From: Rothia nasimurium
GTDB lineage: Bacteria; Actinomycetota; Actinomycetes; Actinomycetales; Micrococcaceae
Assembly: GCF_928391935.1 (NCBI RefSeq)
Contig: NZ_CAKMTD010000005.1
Span: 113,291-177,290 of the forward strand
Length of the DNA: 64,000 nt
Direction of reading: 5' to 3'
A model generated the notes under the pieces. That model had not been told where the DNA came from and did not search any database. It worked only from the letters and a program-made list of their open reading frames with translations. The translations under genes were made by a program, and so were the position numbers. Below, one piece after another: positions 35,993-44,137 of the stretch; the first letter of the stretch is position 1; every line of letters starts with the position of its first letter.

Positions 35993-37507
35993 TTAGAGCC
36001 TGCCGGTAAGTCGGCCGTGCAGCTCGCCGGAGACAGCGCCTAAGCCTACAATCTCCACCTGCTTGCCCAGCTTCTCGTATTTAGTGGTAATGGCATCGAG
36101 GGCTGATACGGTCGACGCGTCCCACAGATGGGCACCGGATAGGTCGATACGAACCTTCCCCGGGTCAGCTGAATAGTCAAAGAGGGTGTAGAGGTCGTTA
36201 GACGAGGCAAAGAAGAGCTGGCCCGATACGGTGTACACAGCTACCTGCCCCTCTGCGCCTTCAAGAGAGCGCTCTACCGTCACGAAGCGGGCAACCCGGC
36301 GGGCGAAGAAGGCGCAGGCTGCCAGAATACCTGCCCCCACGCCCAGGGCCAGGTTGTGGGTGAGCAGGGTCAGGGCCACGGTAATCACCATGACCAGGGT
36401 TTCAGCCTTGGGCAGGGCACGTAGGGTTGCCGGTTGCACCGAGTGCCAGTCAAAGGTCGTCAGGGCAACATAGACCATGATTGCAACCAGGGCGGCCATA
36501 GGAATCATAGCCACAATATCCCCCAGAACTAGCGAGAGCACCAGAATAAAGAAGCCAGAGAAGAAGGTTGATATGCGGGTTCGGGCCCGAGCCCCATTGA
36601 CGTTAATCATGGTTTGCCCAATCATGGCGCAACCGCCCATACCCCCGAAGAAGCCGGTGGCCAGGTTAGCTACACCCAGGCCCCAGGATTCGCGGGTTTT
36701 GTTGGAGTGGGTATCGGTGATGTCGTCTACGAGCTTGGCCGTCATCAGGGACTCCACCAGCCCCACAAAGGTGATGCCCAGGGCGTAGGGGGTGATGATG
36801 GCGAGGGTCTCGCCTGTCAGGGGAACCTGGGGGAAGATCAGGGACGGTAAGGACGAGGGCAGCTGGCCGTAATCGCCAACGGTGGGTACCTGAGCCCCGG
36901 CTGCTAGGGCAAAACCGGTGAGCAGGACGATAACAATCAGCGGGGCGGGGATATTCTGCGAGAGCCGGGGCAGCCCGAAGACCAGGAGCAGGCCCACTGC
37001 CACCATGGGGTAGACCAGCCAGGGCACCCCGATGAGCTGGGGCAGCTGGGATGAGAAAATCAGGATGGCGAGGGCGTTGACGAAGCCCACCATGACCTGG
37101 CGCGGGATAAACCGCATGAGCTTAGCGACGCCGATGGCAGCGAAGACGATTTGTAAAAGACCTGCCAGAAGAACCGTGGCGATCAGGTAGTCCATGCCGT
37201 GGCTGGCGACCAGGGGCGCTATGACGATCGCTGTTGAACCTGCCGCGCCGGAAATCATGGCGGGACGGCCGCCGGTGAAGGCAATAACCATAGCCAGCAC
37301 CACCGAAGTGAAGAGCCCCACCTGGGGGTCAACGCCCGCCACCACGGCAAAGGCGAGGGCCTCGGGGATCAGGGCCAGGGAGGTTACGAGACCGGCGAGT
37401 ACCTCAATGAAGAGCAGTTTGGGTGAGCGCAGGGTACGGAGCACCGATTGGCGCTCTTGGGGGCTGGGCGGTGCGGTCTGGTGGGCTGTGGGTGAGGACG
37501 CGGTCAT
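35993..37507 (-). CDS. SulP-family anion transporter with STAS domain
   Basis: About 504 residues from the ATG at 37507; an in-frame GTG at 37546 is possible but neither has a strong ribosome site. About 12-14 membrane helices: LAGLVTSLALIPEALAFAVVAGV marks TM1, GSTAIVIAPLVASHG, and FFGGMGGCAMIGQTMINV is the SulP signature. A C-terminal STAS domain (about 405-500, with VYTVSGQLFFASS and VRIDLSGAHLWDASTV) faces the cytoplasm. Substrate may be sulfate, bicarbonate or another anion. Monocistronic. Confidence 0.92.
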   Translation of the reverse strand: MTASSPTAHQTAPPSPQERQSVLRTLRSPKLLFIEVLAGLVTSLALIPEALAFAVVAGVDPQVGLFTSVVLAMVIAFTGGRPAMISGAAGSTAIVIAPLVASHGMDYLIATVLLAGLLQIVFAAIGVAKLMRFIPRQVMVGFVNALAILIFSSQLPQLIGVPWLVYPMVAVGLLLVFGLPRLSQNIPAPLIVIVLLTGFALAAGAQVPTVGDYGQLPSSLPSLIFPQVPLTGETLAIITPYALGITFVGLVESLMTAKLVDDITDTHSNKTRESWGLGVANLATGFFGGMGGCAMIGQTMINVNGARARTRISTFFSGFFILVLSLVLGDIVAMIPMAALVAIMVYVALTTFDWHSVQPATLRALPKAETLVMVITVALTLLTHNLALGVGAGILAACAFFARRVARFVTVERSLEGAEGQVAVYTVSGQLFFASSNDLYTLFDYSADPGKVRIDLSGAHLWDASTVSALDAITTKYEKLGKQVEIVGLGAVSGELHGRLTGRL

Positions 37508-37616
37508 TCGGCTTCTTCTGTCGCGGCGGCTAGGTGCCTGACACACTTTACCCGCCTCGCTGCGTCCTGTCTTTGGCGGGCCGGGTTAGCTCTATCTCTC
37601 AGTGCTGAGAGTCGGC

Positions 37617-37661
37617 AAAAGCTTCATAGGTAAGCGGGAAGAACTTACCTATGAAGCTTTT
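37617..37661 (-). terminator. Terminator after ohr
   Basis: 18-bp perfect stem AAAAGCTTCATAGGTAAG (37617-37634) with 37644-37661, AT-rich base giving T runs in both directions. It lies just downstream of ohr. Confidence 0.9.
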
Positions 37662-37693
37662 GGCGACATGCGGTGCGAGTGTGGGGTGCGAGC

Positions 37694-38113
37694 TTAGTCG
37701 TCGGAGACGGTGACGGTCACGGGGATGTTGCCGCGGGTGGCATTGGAGTAGGGGCAGACCTGGTGGGCTGCGTCGGCCAGTGCCTGGGCCTCGTCCTGGG
37801 GTAGCTCGGGGATAACGACCTCAAGCTCAACAGCCAGACCAAAGCCCTCGCCCTGCTTGCCGATGGAGACCTTAGCGCCAACGGAGGAGCCCTCAATGTT
37901 CTTCTTCTGCATGCGGGCAACCATCTGCAGGGCAGAGTGGAAGCAGGCTGCGTAGCCGGAGGCAAAGAGCTGTTCGGGGTTCAGGCCCTTGCCGGAGCCG
38001 CCCATCTCAACGGGAATGGCGAGATCGGCGTCAAAAGCGCCGTCAACGGTGCGGACGTGGCCGTTGCGGCCTTCGCCGGTGGCCAGGGCTTCGGTGGTGT
38101 AGAGGGGTTCCAT
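37694..38113 (-). CDS. ohr: Organic hydroperoxide resistance protein (Ohr/OsmC family)
   Basis: 139 residues. Thiol peroxidase that reduces organic hydroperoxides using two cysteines: C57 in GYAACFHSAL and C120 in HQVCPYSNATRGN, both conserved. Also the MGGSGKGLNPEQLFA Ohr hallmark. Works as a dimer in the cytoplasm with lipoylated partners as reductant (family knowledge). AAGGAAA precedes the ATG. Divergent from its repressor gene ohrR across a gap with two palindromic operators. Confidence 0.95.
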   Translation of the reverse strand: MEPLYTTEALATGEGRNGHVRTVDGAFDADLAIPVEMGGSGKGLNPEQLFASGYAACFHSALQMVARMQKKNIEGSSVGAKVSIGKQGEGFGLAVELEVVIPELPQDEAQALADAAHQVCPYSNATRGNIPVTVTVSDD

Positions 38114-38151
38114 GGGGTTTCCTTTCGGTTCTGTCTCTAAAAATAAGATTA

Positions 38152-38180
38152 CACAATTAAATTGTGCACAATCTAATTGT
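38152..38180. promoter_or_regulatory. Tandem OhrR operators
   Basis: CACAATTAAATTGTG (38152-38166), a perfect 7-1-7 palindrome, followed by ACAATCTAATTGT (38168-38180). Both match the known OhrR recognition pattern TACAATTnAATTGTA. Confidence 0.88.
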
Positions 38181-38216
38181 TAACTAGGAGCTTGCCCACA
38201 ACCTATACTGGGTGGA

Positions 38217-38681
38217 ATGAACCAAGACAGCAGCCTCGCCCTCGACAATCAGCTCTGCTTCTCCCTCTACCGCTCCAGCCGGGCCGTCACCCGCGCCTAC
38301 CAGCAGCACCTGGGGGAGCTGGGCCTGACCTACCCCCAGTACCTGGTCATGCTGGTCATGTGGGAGAACCCCAACGGGCTGGGCATGAAAGAACTCGCTG
38401 CCCGCCTCGACCTCGACAGCGGCACCCTGACCCCGCTCATCAAACGCCTGATTGACCACGGCCTGCTGACCAAGACCCGCGACGCCCGCGACGAGCGTCG
38501 CACCCTCATCAGTCTCACCCCTGCCGGGCAGGAGCTGAGAGGACGTGCGGCGTCCGTCCCCGGGGCCATCTACGCCGCCTGCGCGGTCGAGGGCCTCGAC
38601 GTCCTGGCCCTCAAGGCCGAACTCGACGCGCTGGCCGAGCACCTGGCCGAAACACCTCCACGGGCAGACGGAACCAAGTAG
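38217..38681 (+). CDS. ohrR: MarR-family peroxide-sensing repressor OhrR
   Basis: 154 residues. Winged-helix MarR fold (about 30-110): LTYPQYLVMLVMWE, LAARLDLDSGTLTPLIKRL, then the wing RDERRTLISLTPAGQEL. The reactive Cys is C14 in LDNQLCFSLYRSSR, at the position of Cys15 in Bacillus OhrR; oxidation releases DNA and derepresses ohr. A second Cys (in AACAVEG) could form the resolving disulfide. Leaderless-like start: TATACT at 38204-38209 is 7 nt before the ATG. Confidence 0.94.
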   Translation: MNQDSSLALDNQLCFSLYRSSRAVTRAYQQHLGELGLTYPQYLVMLVMWENPNGLGMKELAARLDLDSGTLTPLIKRLIDHGLLTKTRDARDERRTLISLTPAGQELRGRAASVPGAIYAACAVEGLDVLALKAELDALAEHLAETPPRADGTK

Positions 38682-38690
38682 GTTAGGGGT

Positions 38691-39347
38691 ATGGTTCTTG
38701 CGCGTTTCAAAGCCCGCCCCTTGCTCACCTGCATCGCTCTGGCCCTCTGCATAGCGGTTGCATCGCTGCTGAGCAATATCACCACAGAAGCCCAGCTCTC
38801 GGGTCAAGCTGAGGCCATCACCTATGCGCGTAAGGTGGTGAGTAAGTTCCTCAACTCGGGCACCCTATGGGCAGCCCTGGGGTTCTACGCGGGCTGGCTG
38901 TGGTCCGGCAGCAGAACTCGCCCCGCCCCGCTCTGGGGGCCTGTGACAGCCGCGGTGGCGGTGTCCTTAGGGGCCCTAGCCGGGCACTACGCCCTGGGGA
39001 ACCTGCTTGGCATCATGGAAGCCAGCATCTGGATTGAGAACTACCACTGGTTTATTGCAGCCGTCATCATATCGGGGCCCCTGGGCTGGTTGGGCGCTAG
39101 GTCCGCGCAGGACGACTGTGCAGGGAAGCTCCTGCGCTATCTGGTTCCCGCGGGGGCTGTAGCAGAGCCCCTCGTCACCGGCATGTTCTGGTATCCGTCA
39201 GGGTTCAGTTTCCCGGTGTCTGAGATTGCCTCGAGCTATACCGTGGGCTTACTGCTGATGCTTCTGGGTGCGCTGGGACTTTGGGCCGTCTACCGCGCGA
39301 ATAAGGCGGCCGCGCCCGCCCTAGAAAACCCGCGCCGCCGCTTCTAA
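38691..39347 (+). CDS. Membrane protein of unknown function (DUF6518-like)
   Basis: 218 residues with about six hydrophobic segments (for example LLTCIALALCIAVASLL, LWAALGFYAGWLW, VAVSLGALAGHYALGNLLG, WFIAAVIISGPLGWLG, SYTVGLLLMLLGALGLW). It resembles a family seen in Micrococcales; the exact family name is from memory and unchecked. No catalytic motif seen. It begins 9 nt after ohrR, with a possible own -10 (TAGGTT, 38679-38684). Its last 27 bases overlap the 3' end of the convergent GH76 gene. Confidence 0.75.
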   Translation: MVLARFKARPLLTCIALALCIAVASLLSNITTEAQLSGQAEAITYARKVVSKFLNSGTLWAALGFYAGWLWSGSRTRPAPLWGPVTAAVAVSLGALAGHYALGNLLGIMEASIWIENYHWFIAAVIISGPLGWLGARSAQDDCAGKLLRYLVPAGAVAEPLVTGMFWYPSGFSFPVSEIASSYTVGLLLMLLGALGLWAVYRANKAAAPALENPRRRF

Positions 39348-40583
39348 CGCCATCCAGGCCTGGAGCTGGGTCGAAAGATCAACCGGCTGGGCGGGCTTGA
39401 GAACCTCAGAAATATGCCGGGTGACATCGGGCGAAAAGAGGGCAACAGCCTCACCACGAATCTCGGTGGGGTCGATACCGAGTTCGTTCATGGGCAGGTC
39501 GGGGTCGAACTCGCGGCGTCCGTCCCAGAAGAGCTCAGCGGTTGCAAGGACGAAATCCCGCGCCTGCTCCCGCACACCCTGCGGTAGGGCAGCGTGAGTG
39601 GCAACCTCGGCGAGGTAGCGCACCAGAATACCGGTAAAGAGCCCGCCGTCCCCACCGCCCTGGGTAGCCAGAACCCGCAGGATTTCTGCCTCTGACACCT
39701 CAAAATCCCGGCCAAACTCCCGGTCAATACCGGCCAAAACCTCGGCGATATGCTCAGCCGGATCAACCGTCAGCAGCTCAGACTGACCGGCATCAAGTAC
39801 CGCCAGGTAGGCTGCGAGAACCGGCCCCTGGTTATAGGTATAAAGACCGCCCTCCACCGAAGAAATCTCGGCGCGAGCCCCGCGCCCGGCCACCTTGACC
39901 CCGTCCAGATAAAGGCCGCGCTCGGCATCAAAGAGGTTGGCGTGCAGCCAGTTCAGCAGGGCTGCTGCCTCGTCACACCGGTGGGCCCGCGCGAGAGCCA
40001 GAGCAATGGGAGCGGTCGCCGGAGTGTTCTTAAAATCGTGGTCCTTGGACCAGAAGGCACCCCCGCCCACCTCAGCGGTGCAGGCAGCTGCTAGCTCCCG
40101 GTAGAGCCGGGTGGCAGCGTCCTGAGCCGCAGAATCTCCGTTTCCCTCCACGGCGAGCGCCAGCCGGTTGAGGCGCTCGCAGGCCAGGGTCAGCCAGGCC
40201 ATGTCGTCGTAGAAGGAGTTGGGGTAGGAGCCGAGGTTGCGCATCTGGATGCCGCGCAGTACCGCGCGGGCCTGGCGCAGGGACGCTTGTGCCTGGCCCT
40301 GCCCGTCGGGTGTGGTGAGCTGGCGGAAGCCTGCATCGACGAGGTTGTCGAGCAGGTGGGCCTGCCACCAGTAGTGCCATTCACCGCGCCGCTGGCTGCG
40401 GCGGCGGGTGTCGGGGTGGAGGGTGCGCCCTAGCAGGGTACCGGGGACGCCTGCGACCCGGTGCCCGAAGAGCCGCGTGACGGAGTGGGCTGCTGTGCCT
40501 GCCCGCTGCCCCAGGGTGTGGCGGTGCTCGGCGGTGAGCGCTGCGAGCTGGTCGGGTGAGTGCTGCAGGTGCTTGGGGCGCAT
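39321..40583 (-). CDS. Glycoside hydrolase family 76 protein
   Basis: 420 residues from the ATG at 40583 (AAAGAGA upstream). GH76 enzymes are endo-alpha-1,6-mannanases or transglycosylases with an (alpha/alpha)6 barrel. The catalytic Asp pair is visible as SFYDDMAWL (D126-D127), followed by later helices with VEGGLYTYNQGPVLAA and GDGGLFTGILVRYLAE. No signal peptide or lipobox is present, so it should act in the cytoplasm, unlike most GH76 enzymes that face outward. It might process an internalised or lipid-linked mannoside (inference). Divergent from an MFS exporter. Confidence 0.87.
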   Translation of the reverse strand: MRPKHLQHSPDQLAALTAEHRHTLGQRAGTAAHSVTRLFGHRVAGVPGTLLGRTLHPDTRRRSQRRGEWHYWWQAHLLDNLVDAGFRQLTTPDGQGQAQASLRQARAVLRGIQMRNLGSYPNSFYDDMAWLTLACERLNRLALAVEGNGDSAAQDAATRLYRELAAACTAEVGGGAFWSKDHDFKNTPATAPIALALARAHRCDEAAALLNWLHANLFDAERGLYLDGVKVAGRGARAEISSVEGGLYTYNQGPVLAAYLAVLDAGQSELLTVDPAEHIAEVLAGIDREFGRDFEVSEAEILRVLATQGGGDGGLFTGILVRYLAEVATHAALPQGVREQARDFVLATAELFWDGRREFDPDLPMNELGIDPTEIRGEAVALFSPDVTRHISEVLKPAQPVDLSTQLQAWMALEAAARVF

Positions 40584-40664
40584 GGTGTCTCTTTCTGTGG
40601 CGCGTCGGTGGGCGGTGGCCTGGGCCGGTTTTAGTCTACCGGCTGGTGGGGCTAGTGCGTTTGC

Positions 40665-40730
40665 GCCGAATGTGCCTCTTAGCCCCGAGCGGGGCAGTCT
40701 AACCCCCCACGCTCGGGAGTAAGTGGCACC
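40665..40730. repeat. REP-like palindromic element, copy 1
   Basis: Starts GCCGAATGTGCCTCTTA and forms a hairpin in which GTGCC/CTTA/CCCGAGC pair with GCTCGGG/TAAG/GGCAC. It shares the first 30 bases almost exactly with copy 2 at 42101, on the other side of the MFS gene. Confidence 0.75.
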
Positions 40731-40766
40731 TTCTGGCACTGGGGGTATCTGCTAGAGTTGGTGCTT

Positions 40767-42086
40767 ATGCACACCTCTTCTTCCACCGGGCGGGTTTCTG
40801 CTGTCTGGGTTTATTTGTCTTCTGCTGCCCTGTCGATGCTGGGCAATTCTATTGCCGGTATTGTCTGGCCCTGGCTGGTGCTAGAGCGCACCGGTAACCC
40901 GGCTGCTGCCGGTATCGTGGCGGCTGCGATTGCGGTGCCTTCACTGGTTTTTGCTTATTTTGGGGGCAATCTGGTCGATAGTCTGGGCCGGAAACCGGTG
41001 TCGGTGATTTCGGATATTATTTCGGGCCTGTCGGTGGTGGCCGTGATTGCGGTTGATATGGTCTTTGGGCTGACGCTGAGCTGGTTCATCATCATCGGTA
41101 TCGTGGGTGCGGTGGGTGATATTCCCGGTATGAGCGCCCGGGCTGCCCTGGTGGGTGATGTGGCTGCGACCTCGCGTAAGAAGGTTGCCCAGATTTCTGG
41201 CTGGAACCAGGCTTTGAGCGGGGTCAGCTTCCTGGTGGGCCCGGCTGTAGCCGGTGTGCTGATGACGGCCCTGCCCATCGAGCAGGTTCTCTGGATTACG
41301 GCCGGTTGCTCCCTGGTGGCCGCCGCCCTGACCGCCTGCTTGCGCCTGCAGAAGGCGGGCGCGGACGTCCGTGCTGAGGGGCAGGACGCCGCTGCCCAGC
41401 TGGGTGAGGACGGGCAGGTGCCAGCGTCCTCCCCTGAAGCCCCTACCGAAGACCCTTTCAAGGGGCTGGCGGGCTGGAAGAAGGCCCTGGGCTACCCGGT
41501 GATTCGTCTGCTGGCTCTGGATTCTTTGCTATCGATGGCCCTGGTAATGCCCTATCTAATGGTGCTTCTACCCGCGCATTTTCAGGGAATTAACCAGCCG
41601 GGGCTGTACGGGGCATCGATGTCTGCCTTTGCGGTGGGCATGATGGTCACCAGCATCGTAGCCGGGAAGATTGTGCCCTTCCCTCGCCGGGCCTGGGTGG
41701 TGGGTATGGTCTTCAATACCCTGGCCTTCTTTGGCATGGCCTTGCTCGAAACTTCCTGGCTGGCCATCGTGGGTATGGGTGTTGCCGGCCTGGGCGGGGG
41801 TATTATGAACCCCCTGCAGACCCTGCTGGTGACTGAGGGTGTACCCGAGCAGATTCGCGGCCGGTCGTTCTCAATCTTTATGGCTATTAGCCAGGTGGCC
41901 GCGCCGATTGGCCTGGTGGCGACCTCGGCGGTACTGGCCTTTGTGACGATTTATCAGGTGGCCTGGGTGCTCGCTGGCCTCTGGTCGCTAGTGGCTATCT
42001 ACCTGGTGGTGCGCGGCCTGCAGCTGCTGCCAGCCAGGAGTGCTGAGTCAGTAGAAAAGGGTGCCCCTGTACCTGTAGCCGAGTAG
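40767..42086 (+). CDS. MFS transporter
   Basis: 439 residues from the ATG at 40767, which sits 8 nt after TAGAGT (40753-40758) with no ribosome site. Twelve helices expected; the first half has GNSIAGIVWPWLVLERTGNP and the motif-A-like GGNLVDSLGRKPV loop. A polar cytoplasmic loop of about 50 residues in the middle is Ala/Gln/Asp-rich (includes EGQDAAAQLGEDGQ). The second half ends QIRGRSFSIFMAISQVAAP. Resembles drug/metabolite exporters of the macrolide-efflux type. Flanked on both sides by the same REP-like element. Confidence 0.88.
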   Translation: MHTSSSTGRVSAVWVYLSSAALSMLGNSIAGIVWPWLVLERTGNPAAAGIVAAAIAVPSLVFAYFGGNLVDSLGRKPVSVISDIISGLSVVAVIAVDMVFGLTLSWFIIIGIVGAVGDIPGMSARAALVGDVAATSRKKVAQISGWNQALSGVSFLVGPAVAGVLMTALPIEQVLWITAGCSLVAAALTACLRLQKAGADVRAEGQDAAAQLGEDGQVPASSPEAPTEDPFKGLAGWKKALGYPVIRLLALDSLLSMALVMPYLMVLLPAHFQGINQPGLYGASMSAFAVGMMVTSIVAGKIVPFPRRAWVVGMVFNTLAFFGMALLETSWLAIVGMGVAGLGGGIMNPLQTLLVTEGVPEQIRGRSFSIFMAISQVAAPIGLVATSAVLAFVTIYQVAWVLAGLWSLVAIYLVVRGLQLLPARSAESVEKGAPVPVAE

Positions 42087-42100
42087 CTTCAAAGTCCCGG

Positions 42101-42170
42101 GCCGAATGTGCCTCTTATTCCCGAGCGGGTGGGCTTACTCCCGACATTCGGGAAAAGGCGTCACATTCGG
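42101..42170. repeat. REP-like palindromic element, copy 2
   Basis: Outer arms CCGAATGTG (42102-42110) and CACATTCGG (42162-42170) are perfectly complementary, with inner TTCCCGA/TCGGGAA pairing. It lies between the convergent MFS and ArsR genes and could also act as a terminator. Confidence 0.78.
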
Positions 42171-42174
42171 TGGC

Positions 42175-42774
42175 TCATTGTTCCCCGGCTGATGGGGGAG
42201 CGCTGGTTGAGGCTAGGGAGAGTAGGAAGTCGTAGCTCTGAGTGTTGGCGGTTTGTTTCCCTTGGGTCTCGTAGCTGTCGATGAGGTTAGAGATTTTTTG
42301 TCTGAGTTCTTCGGCCTGCTCAGGGGTGAGCTGTAGCTGGGAGACCAGTAGGGCTGAACCTTTGGCAGGTACTAGTAGAGGTTGGTCTGTGCTGGCGGAA
42401 TTGAGTGCCAGCTGCCAGGTGCTTTTGGCGTGGTCAAGCTGGGCATTGATGAGCCCCAGGGAGAGGGCTGCGTCCTCAGTAGTTGCTGTTTGGGCGTCGA
42501 GAGTGAAGCCCTCGCGGGTGGTGAGCTGCCATACTCTGTCGCGCTTGTCGCGGGCTTGCTCGGGGGCTTCGGTGATAATGCCACCTTTGGCAAGGGCTCG
42601 CAGGTGGTAGCTGAGGGCGTTAGAGGGCAGGTCTAATTCCCGGGCTAGGTCTGTGGCGCGGGCGTAGGTAAGCCTAGCTAGGGTGGTGACGATGCGGACG
42701 CGGACGGGGTGGGCCAAGGTCCGCATTTGAGTTCGGACGGTGGTGGGTTTGGGAGGTTGCTCCGGTGTGGTCAT
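42175..42774 (-). CDS. ArsR-type winged-helix regulator
   Basis: 199 residues. N-terminal wHTH (about 17-90): MRTLAHPVRVRIVTTLARL, ARATDLARELDLPSNALSYH, LRALAKGGIITEAPE, then a wing. The C-terminal half is a helical extension of the type in helix-turn-helix_20 proteins; no Cys cluster for metals is present, so the signal is probably a small molecule (inference). Divergent from the second MFS transporter; a 32-bp perfect palindrome lies in the gap. Confidence 0.9.
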   Translation of the reverse strand: MTTPEQPPKPTTVRTQMRTLAHPVRVRIVTTLARLTYARATDLARELDLPSNALSYHLRALAKGGIITEAPEQARDKRDRVWQLTTREGFTLDAQTATTEDAALSLGLINAQLDHAKSTWQLALNSASTDQPLLVPAKGSALLVSQLQLTPEQAEELRQKISNLIDSYETQGKQTANTQSYDFLLSLASTSAPPSAGEQ

Positions 42775-42810
42775 GGGGTCAGTCTAGGAAATATTGGGTG
42801 TTTCCTCAAA

Positions 42811-42842
42811 AATTATTGCGCAATATATATTGCGCAATAATT
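42811..42842. promoter_or_regulatory. 32-bp perfect palindrome, operator of the ArsR/MFS pair
   Basis: Perfect dyad centred between 42826 and 42827, built from two smaller palindromes of core ATTGCGCAAT (42815-42824 region and 42829-42838 region). It lies between the divergent start codons and would cover both promoters. Confidence 0.85.
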
Positions 42843-42865
42843 CTTGCTTAAGTTAGGGTGTGGCT

Positions 42866-44137
42866 ATGACATCGCATACCTCATCCCTCTGGCGCAACCG
42901 CGAGTACCGCCTCTGGTTCAGCGGCGACCTCTTCCTTGACCTGGGCACCAGCATAGGCACCTTCGCTTTTCCTCTGATTACCCTGGCGGTTACCGGCTCA
43001 CCAACGACAGCCGGAACGGTTGCTCTTTTCCAGGGGCTGGGGCAGGTTATGGGAACTCTGCCCGGCGGTGTCCTTGCAGACCGACACGACCGGCGTAGGC
43101 TTAGACTTCTTTCCTGTTTCCTAGGTATCTTGGCTCAGATTATTTTCCTTGCCCTCCTGTTGACAGGCACCGCCACCGTCGGCACCCTCAGCGCCCTGGC
43201 TCTGGGAGACCGACTCCGCTCATCTCTACTTGCAGAAGCCTCTAACGCCATGATTAAAGAGGTGGTACCCGAAGCAGACCTTCCTCGGGCAATCGCTATC
43301 AATCAGGGGAGGGACGCCGCCGTCGGTCTAGGCGGTGGCCCCGCCGGCGGCGCTCTCTTGGCTATCGGTCTCGCCTACCCGCCCCTGGCTCAGCTTCTAG
43401 GTCAGATTATCTCTCTAGCTGCCACCTATGCCATGACAGGTAGCTACGCGCCGCAGGGTGCTCAGCCTTCTCGATTCTCCGCCCGTAGCGCCCTTAACGA
43501 TTTCCTAGAAGGAGGTGCCTGGCTATTCCAACGTCGCTTACTTGTCGTTTTGGCCTGCGCTATTTGCCTGCTGAACTTCAGCATTAGCGGGACCCTCATG
43601 ACCCTCACCCTCAGCTACACCCAAACCGGAACAAGCCCCGTCTCTCTAGGTGCTCTGATGGCTACGGTCTCAGCCTCCATGATGGTCGGAGCTCTTTGTG
43701 CAGGTTATCTTGTTCAGAAACTCCCCACCGGGCGCGTCCTTATCCTCGGTTTCCTAACCTTTACCATCTGTCTGGGACTGCTTCCCTGGCTCCCCGGAAT
43801 CGGCTGGGTAGGTTTCACGTTAGCTCTCGCCGTCCTCGTCATACCAACCCTCAATGCCGGCCTTTTGGGCTTTTTAACCCTCATTACTCCCAACGACATC
43901 TTGGGGCGGGTTCAGTCCCTCATTGGTTTCGTGGCTGTCGGCCTTGCTTCCTTGGCCCCGGCGCTTGCTGGATGGGGCCTAGGCCTAGTTGGCCCTTCCG
44001 CTACTGCGATTTTCTTTACGATCACCTGCTTCTGCGCCACCCTCGTGGTCATGAGCAGTCGTGATCTCATAGCACTACCTGCCTCAGAGCAATGGTCTGA
44101 CTTCGCCCGTAGCAGGAACCTGCTCAACGAGCCGTAG
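42866..44137 (+). CDS. MFS transporter regulated by the divergent ArsR-type gene
   Basis: 423 residues. ATG at 42866 chosen because AGGG lies 7 nt upstream; an in-frame GTG 6 nt earlier is less likely. Twelve hydrophobic segments; motif A as GGVLADRHDRRRLR, and the MFS_3-like start WRNREYRLWFSGDLFLDLGTSIG. Similar to macrolide/drug exporters of the MefA type. The repressor-operator-exporter layout suggests induction by the exported compound. Its last 54 bases overlap the 3' end of the convergent pseudouridine synthase gene. Codon use is less GC-biased than in neighbours. Confidence 0.9.
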   Translation: MTSHTSSLWRNREYRLWFSGDLFLDLGTSIGTFAFPLITLAVTGSPTTAGTVALFQGLGQVMGTLPGGVLADRHDRRRLRLLSCFLGILAQIIFLALLLTGTATVGTLSALALGDRLRSSLLAEASNAMIKEVVPEADLPRAIAINQGRDAAVGLGGGPAGGALLAIGLAYPPLAQLLGQIISLAATYAMTGSYAPQGAQPSRFSARSALNDFLEGGAWLFQRRLLVVLACAICLLNFSISGTLMTLTLSYTQTGTSPVSLGALMATVSASMMVGALCAGYLVQKLPTGRVLILGFLTFTICLGLLPWLPGIGWVGFTLALAVLVIPTLNAGLLGFLTLITPNDILGRVQSLIGFVAVGLASLAPALAGWGLGLVGPSATAIFFTITCFCATLVVMSSRDLIALPASEQWSDFARSRNLLNEP

